This document shows, in pieces, positions 1 through 7,787 of a stretch of 9,289 nt of DNA. The stretch lies in the NCBI GenBank assembly GCA_964625865.1, contig CAZVEV010000250.1, forward strand, positions 1-9,289. The letters are read 5' to 3'. Made by a program: the position numbers and the translations under genes. The DNA is from CAZVEV01 sp964625865. GTDB lineage: Bacteria; Planctomycetota; Phycisphaerae; SM23-33. Positions within the stretch are counted from its first letter, which is position 1, and every line of letters starts with the position of its first letter. The notes under the pieces were generated by a model. It ran no database searches. It was not told the origin of the DNA and was given only the letters and a program-made list of their open reading frames with translations.

Positions 1-1170
1 CCCGACGGCAGCGCCCATTTCGAACTGCCCGCACTGCGGAGCATCTTCTTCGTCGCGCTGGACGCCAACGACATTGCGGTCAAGCGGATGCAGAGTTTCA
101 CGTGCGTCCAGCCGGGCGAGCGGCTCAGTTGCATCGGCTGTCACGAGCAGCGCGGCTCGACCGCGCCGGTGGGCAGGATGACCGCCGCGATGCGGCGTCC
201 GGCCAGCAGGATCGCGCCGATTCCCGCGGGCCTGCCCGACGTGTACGACTTCCCTCGCGACATCCAGCCGATCCTCGACAAGCACTGCCTCAGGTGCCAC
301 GACGTCACGCAGCGCGGAACGTTCAGCGAGGACGGCAAGACCAGGCCGTGCGGGCCGCTGTCGGGCGGGGTTTCGCTGGCCGGCGACCGGGGCCCGATCT
401 TCTCGCACGCCTACGCCAACCTGACAATCCGCGCCCAGTTCACCGACGGGCGCGACGGCAACAGCAACAAGCCGCCACGGACGATCGGCACGAGCGCCAG
501 CCCGCTGATGGACAAGATCGCCTCCGGCAAGCACCACGGCGTGAAGGTGACCCCGCGCGAGCGAGACATCGTTCGCCTCTGGATCGAGAGCAGCGCCGTG
601 TACGCCGGCACGTACGCCGCGCTGGGCACGGGGATGGTCCGCACGGCGCCGCGGATTCCGAACTCGTGCAAGACGTGCCACAAGAGAAACGACCTGACTC
701 GGAAGTACCCCGGACTGCGCGGCGGGGGGAAGCCTTATGGCAGTCCGACGGATATTAAGTTCAACCAGCAGACGCTGCTGAACCTCTCGCGGCCGGAGCA
801 TTCGAGGCTGCTGCTGGCGCCGCTGTCGAAAGGGGCGGGCGGGTACGGCATCTGCGAGGCCAAGAGCCGCAAGCCCGTGCTGACCTCGCGCAACGCGCCG
901 GAGTACAAGTCGCTCCTGGCGGATATCAGGAAGGGCGCCGCTGCGCTCGACCGGATCAAGCGCTTCGACATGCCGGGCTTCACTCCCAACGCGAATTACC
1001 TGCGGGAGATGAAGCGTTTCGGCATGCTGCCCGTCGACCACGACGACTCAAAGTCCGTCGACTGCTACGCCCTTGACCGCGAGTACTGGAAGTCACACTG
1101 GGTCAACGCGCCGGTCAAACGACCCATCCCATCCGGCAAGAGAGCAAAGGGCCTCATACCGACGGAGTGA
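1..1170 (+). CDS. HzsA-like multihaem c-type cytochrome protein, C-terminal part (5' end outside window)
   Basis: The frame is open from base 1, so the gene starts upstream; 389 residues and the TGA stop are visible. Three CxxCH haem-binding motifs are seen: CIGCH (bases 130-144), CLRCH (286-300) and CKTCH (667-681). The opening residues, with a DGSAxF motif and then QPGERLSCIGCHE, match the equivalent part of the protein encoded at 1477-5004, so the two are paralogues. This is the junction of the middle domain and C-terminal cytochrome part of hydrazine synthase alpha-subunit (HzsA)-like proteins. The segment GKHHGVKVTPRERDIVRLWI (bases 526-585) corresponds to the family's conserved HHGV...W region. 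After the third haem motif the C-terminal 160 residues have no domain I can name. By analogy it would be an exported haem protein in the periplasm. Substrate is unknown: HzsA homologues outside anammox bacteria have no established reaction. Unlike its neighbour it has no FGE-like tail. Confidence 0.85.
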   Translation, partial: PDGSAHFELPALRSIFFVALDANDIAVKRMQSFTCVQPGERLSCIGCHEQRGSTAPVGRMTAAMRRPASRIAPIPAGLPDVYDFPRDIQPILDKHCLRCHDVTQRGTFSEDGKTRPCGPLSGGVSLAGDRGPIFSHAYANLTIRAQFTDGRDGNSNKPPRTIGTSASPLMDKIASGKHHGVKVTPRERDIVRLWIESSAVYAGTYAALGTGMVRTAPRIPNSCKTCHKRNDLTRKYPGLRGGGKPYGSPTDIKFNQQTLLNLSRPEHSRLLLAPLSKGAGGYGICEAKSRKPVLTSRNAPEYKSLLADIRKGAAALDRIKRFDMPGFTPNANYLREMKRFGMLPVDHDDSKSVDCYALDREYWKSHWVNAPVKRPIPSGKRAKGLIPTE

Positions 1171-1176
1171 CGCACA

Positions 1177-1326
1177 CCGCCGGGTGCCACCCTCAAGCGG
1201 AGTCCCGAAGGGACAGAGCTTGTGGGTGTGACACGAGAGGCCTTCTTTGGCAATTGGGCTTCTGTCGTCACCAGAAGCACCCACCACCTTCACTTCGTTA
1301 CGGTTGAGGGTGGCACCCGGTGCGTC
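1177..1326. repeat. Structured inverted-repeat element, MITE/REP-like, no coding capacity
   Basis: The arms CCGGGTGCCACCCTCAA (1180-1196) and TTGAGGGTGGCACCCGG (1304-1320) are perfect 17-base reverse complements. Beyond a small bulge, GACGCAC (1169-1175) pairs with GTGCGTC (1320-1326), so the fold may reach the preceding gene's stop codon. Inside lie TGAC (1229-1232) with GTCA (1267-1270), and AGAGGCC (1236-1242) with GGCTTCT (1257-1263, one G-T pair). The element can therefore fold almost end to end. No transposase is encoded and no clear target-site duplication flanks it. Both arms lack a T-run, which argues against a simple intrinsic terminator. Most likely a non-autonomous dispersed repeat or a structured RNA-level element between two genes of one operon. 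Copy number elsewhere in the genome cannot be seen. Confidence 0.75.
1188..1228. repeat. Local hairpin inside the inverted-repeat element
   Basis: CACCCTCAAGC (1188-1198) pairs with GCTTGTGGGTG (1218-1228) at 10 of 11 positions (T-T mismatch at 1193/1223). A 3x3 internal loop follows, then GTCCC (1202-1206) pairs with GGGAC (1210-1214) around a GAA triloop. This local hairpin uses the same left arm as the long-range 17-base pairing with 1304-1320, so the two folds are mutually exclusive. Confidence 0.75.
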
Positions 1327-1461
1327 GCCGCGGCTCTGCCCTGGTGCGCATAGGACGGGCAAGTTCCTTCCTATCTCGGCGGGCGGGGGGCGGGCGATCC
1401 GGGTTACAGTATGGATAGGAATCGGAGCATCCGTATCTTCTGTCGAGCGTTCTGTGCTGCA

Positions 1462-1468
1462 AGAGGAG
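1462..1468 (+). promoter_or_regulatory. Shine-Dalgarno sequence that decides the start at 1477
   Basis: AGAGGAG lies 8 bases upstream of ATG 1477. It is a strong match to the anti-SD complement at good spacing. It selects 1477 over the upstream in-frame ATG at 1411, and the protein then begins directly with a typical signal peptide. Confidence 0.8.
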
Positions 1469-1476
1469 TGTTCTTG

Positions 1477-4400
1477 ATGCCGACTGTCATACGGCGACAC
1501 GACCGACCGGGAGCCACTTCGGCGCCCGTCTTCTGCATGATTGCACTTGGCATTCTCGTCTCTCTCACGGCGCCCGCCGGTGCGGCCAAGCCCACCGTCA
1601 ATCCCGACGCGCCGCCGACGGCCGTGCGGTTTGCGTGGATTCGCCACGAGCATCAGAAGCCCGAGGTCAAGTCGCCTCGCCTCAGGTCCAGGCAGACCAA
1701 CCCGTTCCGCAACAACTTCGACTCGCTGCGCCTGGCGGTCGAGGACCTGGGGCGGACGTTCGGTCAGAAGTACCCGGGCGGCAAGGCGTATCTGGCGCGG
1801 CTGGCGAAGATCGAGAAGGCGGTCAAGGAGACACAGGCCCCGATCGAACCGCTGGCAAACGAGTTTGACGCGCTGTTTGCCGAGGCACTGCTGGCCAATC
1901 CGCTGATCGACTTCGACAAGCTCCTGTTCGTCGACTCGGTCAACTCGATGACGCCGCGGAACTGGCTGGGCCTGCACAATATCAACGGGTCCACGCGCGC
2001 CGGCGGCGTGGCGCTGAAGGTCCTCTCTCCGGTCGCGCCGGGCGGGAAGATCACCACGCTGTTTGTCCCGCCCGAGCGGCGCAACATGATCGCCATCGAC
2101 CTGCACTGGGATGCGAAGAAACTGCTCTACTCGGCTACGGGCATGACCAACCGCGGGCAGCAGCTCTACGAGGTGGACCTGCCCCCGAAGACCGACCCGA
2201 AAACCAAGCTGCCGATCGTCCGCGAGATCGAGACCATCCCGTACAAGGACGTGAGCAATACCGACGCGTGCTACTGCCCCGACGACTCGATCATCTTCGT
2301 CTCGACGGCCACCATGAACGGCGTGCCCTGCATCCGCGGCGGGGCGCCGATCGGCAACCTTTACCGGCGCAAGCCCGACGGGACGGTCGAGCGGCTGACC
2401 AACGACCAGGACCACGATTGGCACCCGACGATCCTGCCCAACGGGCGGGTGATGTACCTCCGCTGGGACTACACCGACACGCCCCACGCGTTTAACCGGA
2501 TCATGTTCTCGATGAACCCCGACGGCACGGGGCAGGCGGCAATGTACGGCAGCAACTCGTACTGGCCCAACTGCATGTTCTATCCGAAGCCGATCCCGGG
2601 CAACTCGACGAAGTTCGTCGCCTCCGTGGTGGGGCATCATTCCGGGACCATCGGCGGGATGTTCCTGTTCGACACGGCCAAGGGTCGCTTCGAGGCCGAC
2701 GGCGTGGTGCAGCAGATTCCGGGGTACAAGAAGCCCGTCTTCCCGCGAATCGCCGACGGGCTGGGCTACCGCGACCCGAAGGTCACCTCCACGCACCCGC
2801 TGTCGGACAAGTACTTCCTTGCCGCCTGCTGGCCCGGCTCGGACGGGCGCGGGGCGACGCAGGGCATCTACCTGATGGACGCCTTCGACAACGGGCTGAA
2901 GCTGTGCAGCATCGACGGGCGCATCCTGCTGGAGCCCACGCCGTGGACCAAGCGCAAACGCCCACCGGTGATCCCCGACAAGACCGATCCCAAGGCGACG
3001 ACCGGTACGGTAGTGCTCAACGACGTGTACTACGGCAAGGGAACGGCGGGCGTGCCGAGGGGCTCGATCAAGAGCCTGCGGGTCTACTCGTACAACTTCG
3101 CGATGCGTCGCATGGGCGGGCAGTCCGACCGCGTGGGCCTGGACGGGCCCTGGGACGTGCGGGTGATTCACGGCACCGTGCCCGTCGAATCCGACGGCAG
3201 CGCGAGCTTCACCGTGCCGGCCATGACGCCGATGGCGATCCAGCCGCTCGACGCCGAGGGCAAGGCCGTCCAGTTGATGCGCAGTTGGTTTACGTGTCGC
3301 CCGGGCGAGGTGCTCTCGTGCGTGGGATGCCACGAAGACCCCAATGCCGCCCCGCCGCCGCAGTCGGTCAAGGCCGCCCGGCGGGCTCCGTCGGCCATCA
3401 CGCCATGGTACGGCCCGACGCGCGGGTTCAGCTTCAATCGCGAGGTCCAGCCCGTCCTGAACAGGTACTGCATCGGCTGTCACAACGCCAAGACCGACCG
3501 CAAGGGCACGGACGGCCGACTGATCGCCAACCTGACGCTGAGGCCCGACGTCATCGTCAAGGGTAAGGGCTGGTTCAAGAAGACCAAGGGGTCGCCCAGG
3601 ACGCTCGTCCAGCAGATCGACTCGCCCGTGGGATATGCCGAAACGATGGCGGCGTCGAAGGGCAAGCTCTACGGCGGGGCGCACTTCCCGCCGGCGTACC
3701 TGGAACTGTTCCGGTTCGCCCGCAGCGCCACGCTGGAAAGCGACCTGCACCTGCTGACGCCCTACGACTATCACGCCGACCAGACCCAACTCGTCCGGAT
3801 GCTCAAGAAGGGCCATCACGGCGTTCGCCTGGACACCGAGGCCTGGAGCCGGATCGTCACGTGGATCGACATGAACACGCCGGCCCACGGGAGTTGGAAG
3901 GAGATCACGAACCCGCAGTTCCCGGCCGACTACGCCGCCAAACGCCTCGAACTGATGAAGCTGTACGGCGGAACCGATTTCGATCCGGAAGCCGCCTTCG
4001 TCCTGCCGACCGGCGGCACGACGGCCACCAGCGTCACGGCGATCAAGCCCGCCAAGGTCGCCCGCCCGGCGTCGATTCGCGCCAGGTTCCCCGCCCAGGC
4101 GGACGCCGCGAGCCTCGCCGACGCCAAAGACCCCGCCACGGGCAAACTGCGCGAGTTGACGTTCGACCTCTCGAAGGACAAGGCAATCCTCGAGACGAAG
4201 TACGCCGCGACGATCGACCCTCGCAAACGGCACAGGGTGGACCCCAGGACGCTCAAGATGACGTTCGTGCGCATCCCGGCCGGGTCGTATGTCACCGGCA
4301 ACGCCGCCGGCAGCGAGGACGAACTGATCGAGCGGAAGGTCACGGTCGACACGCCGTTCTGGATCGCCACGCGCGAGACGACCAACGAACTGTTCAACCT

Positions 4401-5004
4401 GTTCGACCCGACGCATGACAGTCGACTCGACAGCAACGAGCGGCTGCACTTCGGCGACGGGATCATCCGAGGGTTCCCGCTGAACAGGCCCCTGCAACCG
4501 GTGGTGCGCATCTCGCAAGCCCAGGCGCTAGCGTTTTGCAGGTGGCTGTCGAAGAAGACGGGCAAAGAATGCACCCTCCCGACCGAGCAGCAGTGGGAGT
4601 GGGCCGCCGTGTTCGGCAAGTGCGACGTAAAGGGCTTTGCGGGCGGGGACTTCAGCAAGCTGGCGAACCTCGCCGACACGTCGTACCTGACCAGGTATGC
4701 CAATAACGAAATGCCCCTGTGGCGACCAGCCGTCCTCAATGCCGACGACGGGATGAGAGTTTCCGCCGACGTAGGCAAATACGCCCCCAACGCCGCGGGC
4801 GTTTTCGACCAGATCGGCAACGTCGCGGAGTGGACCACCACCGCGTGGAAATCGCCCACCGGCACTGGCGACACGGCGCGACTCGTCGCCAAGGGCGGCT
4901 CCTGGCGCGACCGACCTAAAACGGCAACCCCGTTCTCCAAGATGCCCGCGCGCCGCGAGATGAAATTCGTCGACGTCGGCTTCCGCGTGATTATCGTGGA
5001 ATGA
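1477..5004 (+). CDS. Secreted HzsA-like di-haem protein with C-terminal FGE/SUMF1-like domain
   Basis: The product is 1175 residues. Residues 1-37 form a signal peptide (Arg-rich start, hydrophobic core 18-31, AGA/A cleavage region). About 50-155 is a helical, charged N-terminal region. About 155-510 looks like a beta-propeller (DNTG/PDGT-type turns, e.g. the HDWHPTILPNGRVMYLRWDY stretch), as at the N terminus of anammox HzsA. About 513-640 is the HzsA middle domain ending at the first haem motif, CVGCH (615-619); CIGCH (665-669) and the HHGV...WIDMNTP segment (from 780) form the cytochrome part. From about 925 to the end is an FGE-sulfatase/SUMF1-EgtB-PvdO-type fold: FVRIPAGSYVTG, LPTEQQWEWAA, GNVAEW (1114-1119), KGGSW, GFRV. 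The cysteines of genuine formylglycine-generating enzymes (CxxxYC-like, between GGSW and GFR) are absent, so it is unlikely to mature sulfatases. The reaction of the whole protein is unknown; an exported, periplasmic redox or binding role is inferred. The sulfatase gene follows after 24 bases, implying an operon. Confidence 0.9.
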   Translation: MPTVIRRHDRPGATSAPVFCMIALGILVSLTAPAGAAKPTVNPDAPPTAVRFAWIRHEHQKPEVKSPRLRSRQTNPFRNNFDSLRLAVEDLGRTFGQKYPGGKAYLARLAKIEKAVKETQAPIEPLANEFDALFAEALLANPLIDFDKLLFVDSVNSMTPRNWLGLHNINGSTRAGGVALKVLSPVAPGGKITTLFVPPERRNMIAIDLHWDAKKLLYSATGMTNRGQQLYEVDLPPKTDPKTKLPIVREIETIPYKDVSNTDACYCPDDSIIFVSTATMNGVPCIRGGAPIGNLYRRKPDGTVERLTNDQDHDWHPTILPNGRVMYLRWDYTDTPHAFNRIMFSMNPDGTGQAAMYGSNSYWPNCMFYPKPIPGNSTKFVASVVGHHSGTIGGMFLFDTAKGRFEADGVVQQIPGYKKPVFPRIADGLGYRDPKVTSTHPLSDKYFLAACWPGSDGRGATQGIYLMDAFDNGLKLCSIDGRILLEPTPWTKRKRPPVIPDKTDPKATTGTVVLNDVYYGKGTAGVPRGSIKSLRVYSYNFAMRRMGGQSDRVGLDGPWDVRVIHGTVPVESDGSASFTVPAMTPMAIQPLDAEGKAVQLMRSWFTCRPGEVLSCVGCHEDPNAAPPPQSVKAARRAPSAITPWYGPTRGFSFNREVQPVLNRYCIGCHNAKTDRKGTDGRLIANLTLRPDVIVKGKGWFKKTKGSPRTLVQQIDSPVGYAETMAASKGKLYGGAHFPPAYLELFRFARSATLESDLHLLTPYDYHADQTQLVRMLKKGHHGVRLDTEAWSRIVTWIDMNTPAHGSWKEITNPQFPADYAAKRLELMKLYGGTDFDPEAAFVLPTGGTTATSVTAIKPAKVARPASIRARFPAQADAASLADAKDPATGKLRELTFDLSKDKAILETKYAATIDPRKRHRVDPRTLKMTFVRIPAGSYVTGNAAGSEDELIERKVTVDTPFWIATRETTNELFNLFDPTHDSRLDSNERLHFGDGIIRGFPLNRPLQPVVRISQAQALAFCRWLSKKTGKECTLPTEQQWEWAAVFGKCDVKGFAGGDFSKLANLADTSYLTRYANNEMPLWRPAVLNADDGMRVSADVGKYAPNAAGVFDQIGNVAEWTTTAWKSPTGTGDTARLVAKGGSWRDRPKTATPFSKMPARREMKFVDVGFRVIIVE

Positions 5005-5016
5005 CCTTGACGTACC

Positions 5017-5024
5017 AGGAAAGG
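5017..5024 (+). promoter_or_regulatory. Ribosome-binding site of the sulfatase gene
   Basis: AGGAAAGG lies just before ATG 5029, inside the 24-base gap after the previous stop codon. It supports the start and coupling to the upstream gene. Confidence 0.65.
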
Positions 5025-5028
5025 CGCC

Positions 5029-6732
5029 ATGAATAAGCTGAATCGACGCGAGTTTCTCAAGGCGACCGGGGCGGCAGGTCTTGCTCTGTCGCTGATCCGG
5101 GACCGGGCGATCGCGAGATCCGCCGCGGAGACGCCGGGGCGGCCCAACATCATTGTCATCCTGCTCGACGACATGGGCTATTCGGACATCGGCGCCTACG
5201 GGGGCGAGGTCCGGACGCCTGCGATGGACAAGCTCGCCAAGGGCGGCCTGCGCTTCACGCAGAACTACAATTCCGCCCGCTGCTGCCCCTCGCGTGCGAG
5301 CCTGCTGACAGGCCTCTACTCCCATCAGGCCGGCATTGCCAACTTCACCGGCCGCGACCGGTCGGCGAAGATGGGCCCGGCGTATCGGGGCCGCCTGAAC
5401 AAACAGTGCGTCACGATGGCTGAGGTCCTCAAGCGGGCAGGTTACGCGACATACGGCGTGGGCAAGTGGCACGTGGGCGGGGCCGAAGACCCGATCAGCC
5501 GCGGGTTTGAGGAGTACTACGGCTATCTGCACCATCACAGCAATCGCCAGTGGGAGACCAAGCATTACCATCGCCTGCCCAAGACCCGTAAGCCGGAACT
5601 GACGTTCGATCGGGCGACCTACTACGCCACCGACGCCTTCAACGACTACGCGCTGGAGTTCCTCAAGCAGGGCCAGAAGAACCCCAAGCCGTTCTTCCTG
5701 TATCTGGCCCATTCCTCGCCGCACTTCCCGCTGCACGCCCCGGCCAAGACGCGCGATGCGTATCTCGACATCTATCGCCGCGGCTGGGACGTCCTCCGCA
5801 AGGAACGCTACGCCAGGCAGGTCAAGAGCGGGCTCGTGACGGACACCTGGCGCTTCACCGAGCGTTCCGACGTACCGAACGACACGGCGAAGATCGCCAA
5901 CGGCTATCCCGGAAAGCAGAACCCCGCCTGGGGCGCCCTGCCGGCTAATCGTCGCGAGGACCTCGTGTATCGTATGGCGACCTTCGCCGCGATGATCGAC
6001 CACGTCGACCAGGGGCTCGCCCGAATTGTCGAGCATCTCGAGAAGACGGGCGACCTCGACAATACGCTCATCCTCCTGACCAGCGATAACGGCGCATGCT
6101 ACGAATGGGGCCCGTTCGGATTCGACGGCGTCAGCAGGACGGGCAAGAACATCCTCCACGAGGGCGACAGACTCAAAACCGTCGGCCAGAAGGGCTCGTA
6201 CCACTCGGTCGGCAGCGCCTGGTCGTGCCTGAGCAACACGCCCCTGCGGATGTACAAGCACTTCAATCACGAGGGGGGCAACTGCAGTCCGCTGATCGCC
6301 CACTGGCCCAAAGGCATCACAAAGAGCGATCGCTGGGTCCGCACGCCCGTGCACCTGATGGACATCATGCCGACCCTCTGTGACGTCGCGGGCGCGAAGT
6401 ACCCCAGGACGTTCAACGGCCATGCGATTACGCCCGTCGAGGGCACGAGCCTGAAGCCGCTTTTCGCCGGCAAGACGAAGCTGCCCCCCCGCACGCTCTG
6501 TTTCGACCACTTTGACTCCAGCGCGATCCGCAAAGGCGACTGGAAGCTGGTGCGGGGCAACCGCCGATACAATCAGCGCCGGTGGGAACTCTACAACATC
6601 GCCGCCGACCGCTGCGAAACGAAGAACCTGATCGCCGACAGGCCCGAACTGGCCAAGTCGCTGGAAGCCGAATGGCTCCGATGGGCCAAGCGCGTGAAGG
6701 TCGCACCGTACTACAAGCACGCGAAGAAATGA
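5029..6732 (+). CDS. Tat-exported type I (formylglycine-dependent) sulfatase, arylsulfatase family
   Basis: The product, 567 residues, hydrolyses sulfate esters, probably on a polysaccharide or glycoconjugate outside the cytoplasm. The N terminus has a twin-arginine signal (RREFLK at residues 6-11, hydrophobic stretch 12-22), implying export after folding. The alkaline-phosphatase/sulfatase fold begins at about 40 with the metal-binding DD (47-48). The modification motif C-x-P-S-R is CCPSR at 85-89, followed by ASLLTG; Cys85 would be converted to formylglycine. GKWH (145-148), SSPH (229-232), TSDNG (351-355) and the HEGG segment (414-417) supply the other expected active-site regions. The fold is complete and of normal length. 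Cys-type maturation needs a separate FGE or anaerobic radical-SAM maturase; the FGE-like domain encoded just upstream lacks the catalytic cysteines and is probably exported, so it is not an obvious maturase. Exact substrate subfamily cannot be assigned by eye. Confidence 0.95.
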   Translation: MNKLNRREFLKATGAAGLALSLIRDRAIARSAAETPGRPNIIVILLDDMGYSDIGAYGGEVRTPAMDKLAKGGLRFTQNYNSARCCPSRASLLTGLYSHQAGIANFTGRDRSAKMGPAYRGRLNKQCVTMAEVLKRAGYATYGVGKWHVGGAEDPISRGFEEYYGYLHHHSNRQWETKHYHRLPKTRKPELTFDRATYYATDAFNDYALEFLKQGQKNPKPFFLYLAHSSPHFPLHAPAKTRDAYLDIYRRGWDVLRKERYARQVKSGLVTDTWRFTERSDVPNDTAKIANGYPGKQNPAWGALPANRREDLVYRMATFAAMIDHVDQGLARIVEHLEKTGDLDNTLILLTSDNGACYEWGPFGFDGVSRTGKNILHEGDRLKTVGQKGSYHSVGSAWSCLSNTPLRMYKHFNHEGGNCSPLIAHWPKGITKSDRWVRTPVHLMDIMPTLCDVAGAKYPRTFNGHAITPVEGTSLKPLFAGKTKLPPRTLCFDHFDSSAIRKGDWKLVRGNRRYNQRRWELYNIAADRCETKNLIADRPELAKSLEAEWLRWAKRVKVAPYYKHAKK

Positions 6733-6757
6733 TCCGGCCTGACGCGGGGGGTTATAT

Positions 6758-7780
6758 TCAGCGACCCGGGCGACGGGCTCGCAGTTCCGTTCTCAGCAGC
6801 GTGCCGGACCGGCTGAGGGTGTCGGCCGACCATCCCCCCTTCCCGCTGGCTCGCGGCTGAAGCGCCGCCGAGGTCTCCCGCTTGTCCGCGACGGACCAGT
6901 TGCACCAACTGAGTTGATTGCGGTCCATGAAATCCAGCCACTTGCGGGTCTCGGCATAGTCCAGTTTTCCGCTGCCGCTGGCCTCGCTCGTGCCCCACTC
7001 GGTCACCATCAGCGCCGCGCCGGCCTTCAGTGCGGCGGCAGCCTTGTCGCGCAAGGACTGCTTGTGGGTGGCCGCATAGAAATGCAGCGCGTAGGCCACA
7101 TTGTCGAACGCCAGCGGATCGCGTGCGGCCTTGTCCACGTCCTGACACCACCTCTGCGTGCCGCAGACGATCAGGCTCTGCGGGGCGTGCTTGCGGATGA
7201 CGGGAATGACGGCCTCGTGGTACGGCTTGATGACCTTGCGCCAGTCGTGCGCGTTGAGCGGTTCGTTCCATGTCTCGTAGATCACGTTCGGGTACTTGCC
7301 GTACCGCTTGGCCAGTTCCGCGAAGAACGCCTTGGCCTCTCGCGTGTGGCGGTGCGCGTTGTGGTCGTGCCAGTCGACGATGACGTAGATGCCCAGGTCG
7401 ATGGCGGCCTGCACCACCGTGAAGACCTTGGCCTTCTCGCGCTGGGCGTTGCGGAGATAGCCCCCGTGCTCAACCGCCATCGCCGCTCGCACCACCGTGC
7501 AGCCCCAGTCGTCCCGCAGCCACTTGACGGCCGCCGCGTTGTAGTACTGCCCCATCCACTGGCTCCAGAACAGCGACATGCCGCGCAGCACCACCGGCTT
7601 GCCGCTCCTATCGACGATCCGATTGCCCTTGACCCGAAGCCGGCCGTGCTTCTCGACAACGCTGCCTTTCGGCGCGCCCGAGCGGCTCGTATTGTCCGCA
7701 CGTGCTTGCCCCTCCGGCGCCAGCAGTGCAAAGGTCGCCAGGCCGACAAGTAACAACAAGGTCCTCTTGGAGACAGTCAT
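6758..7780 (-). CDS. Secreted GH5 endoglucanase-like glycoside hydrolase (probably subfamily 2)
   Basis: The product, 340 residues, should cleave beta-1,4-glucan (cellulose-type) or a related beta-glycan by the retaining GH5 mechanism. A Sec signal peptide spans about 1-28 (basic start, core LLLLVGLATFALL, cut near ARA/DN). The (beta/alpha)8 barrel runs from about 45 to 335. RIVDRSGKPVVLRGMS is the family's usual first strand, HDH sits at 138-140 in VIVDWHDH, the acid/base is Glu173 (WNEP), His233/Tyr235 lie in the ALHFY strand, the nucleophile is Glu261 (TEWG), and the substrate-platform tryptophan region is WCNWS (292-296). The closing ASGKGGW...SGTLLR stretch resembles Bacillus-type Cel5 ends, suggesting a complete single catalytic domain; no carbohydrate-binding module or dockerin is seen. 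The ATG is preceded by AGGA (complement 7788-7791) at 7 bases. It lies 30 bases downstream of eboE, so probably one transcript, and converges on the sulfatase with 25 bases between stops. Confidence 0.9.
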   Translation of the reverse strand: MTVSKRTLLLLVGLATFALLAPEGQARADNTSRSGAPKGSVVEKHGRLRVKGNRIVDRSGKPVVLRGMSLFWSQWMGQYYNAAAVKWLRDDWGCTVVRAAMAVEHGGYLRNAQREKAKVFTVVQAAIDLGIYVIVDWHDHNAHRHTREAKAFFAELAKRYGKYPNVIYETWNEPLNAHDWRKVIKPYHEAVIPVIRKHAPQSLIVCGTQRWCQDVDKAARDPLAFDNVAYALHFYAATHKQSLRDKAAAALKAGAALMVTEWGTSEASGSGKLDYAETRKWLDFMDRNQLSWCNWSVADKRETSAALQPRASGKGGWSADTLSRSGTLLRTELRARRPGR

Positions 7781-7787
7781 ATGCGGT

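Larger units (their letters stand above)
1171..1476. other. Intergenic gap between the two HzsA-like genes
   Basis: This 306-base gap holds no convincing gene. About half of it (1177-1326) is a structured inverted-repeat element described separately. The remainder (1327-1476) is GC-rich, with a G-rich run near 1379-1395, and leads into the Shine-Dalgarno sequence at 1462-1468. An in-frame ATG at 1411 would extend the downstream protein by 22 residues. It has no comparable ribosome-binding site and would bury the signal peptide, so I treat 1411-1476 as leader. I see no unambiguous -35/-10 pair; the stretch near 1405-1415 (TACAGT, TATGGA) is only a weak -10 candidate. Confidence 0.7.

Noticed and set aside
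1411..1476. Upstream in-frame ATG at 1411 as start of the HzsA-FGE gene
   Set aside because: The strong Shine-Dalgarno at 1462-1468 and the signal peptide beginning at 1477 favour the later ATG.
1093..4518. A 1141-codon open frame on the minus strand opposite the HzsA-FGE gene
   Set aside because: It is Arg/Val/His-rich, without recognisable domains, and starts and ends inside or across better-supported plus-strand genes. It arises because the GC-rich plus-strand gene avoids the TTA, CTA and TCA codons that would be stops on the opposite strand.
3930..5174. A 414-codon minus-strand frame spanning the FGE-like/sulfatase junction
   Set aside because: Low-complexity Ser/Arg-rich composition, and it is antisense to conserved motifs of two genes.
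4528..6720. A 730-codon open frame on the minus strand opposite the FGE-like domain and sulfatase
   Set aside because: Same antisense GC effect; no signal peptide, domain or start site, and it runs across two clear genes on the other strand.
6733..6757. Bidirectional terminator between the convergent sulfatase and GH5 genes
   Set aside because: Only 25 bases lie between the stops and no convincing stem with a T-run is visible.
6914..7753. A 279-codon plus-strand frame opposite the GH5 gene
   Set aside because: The minus strand encodes a complete GH5 enzyme with signal peptide and both catalytic glutamates; the plus frame has no recognisable features.
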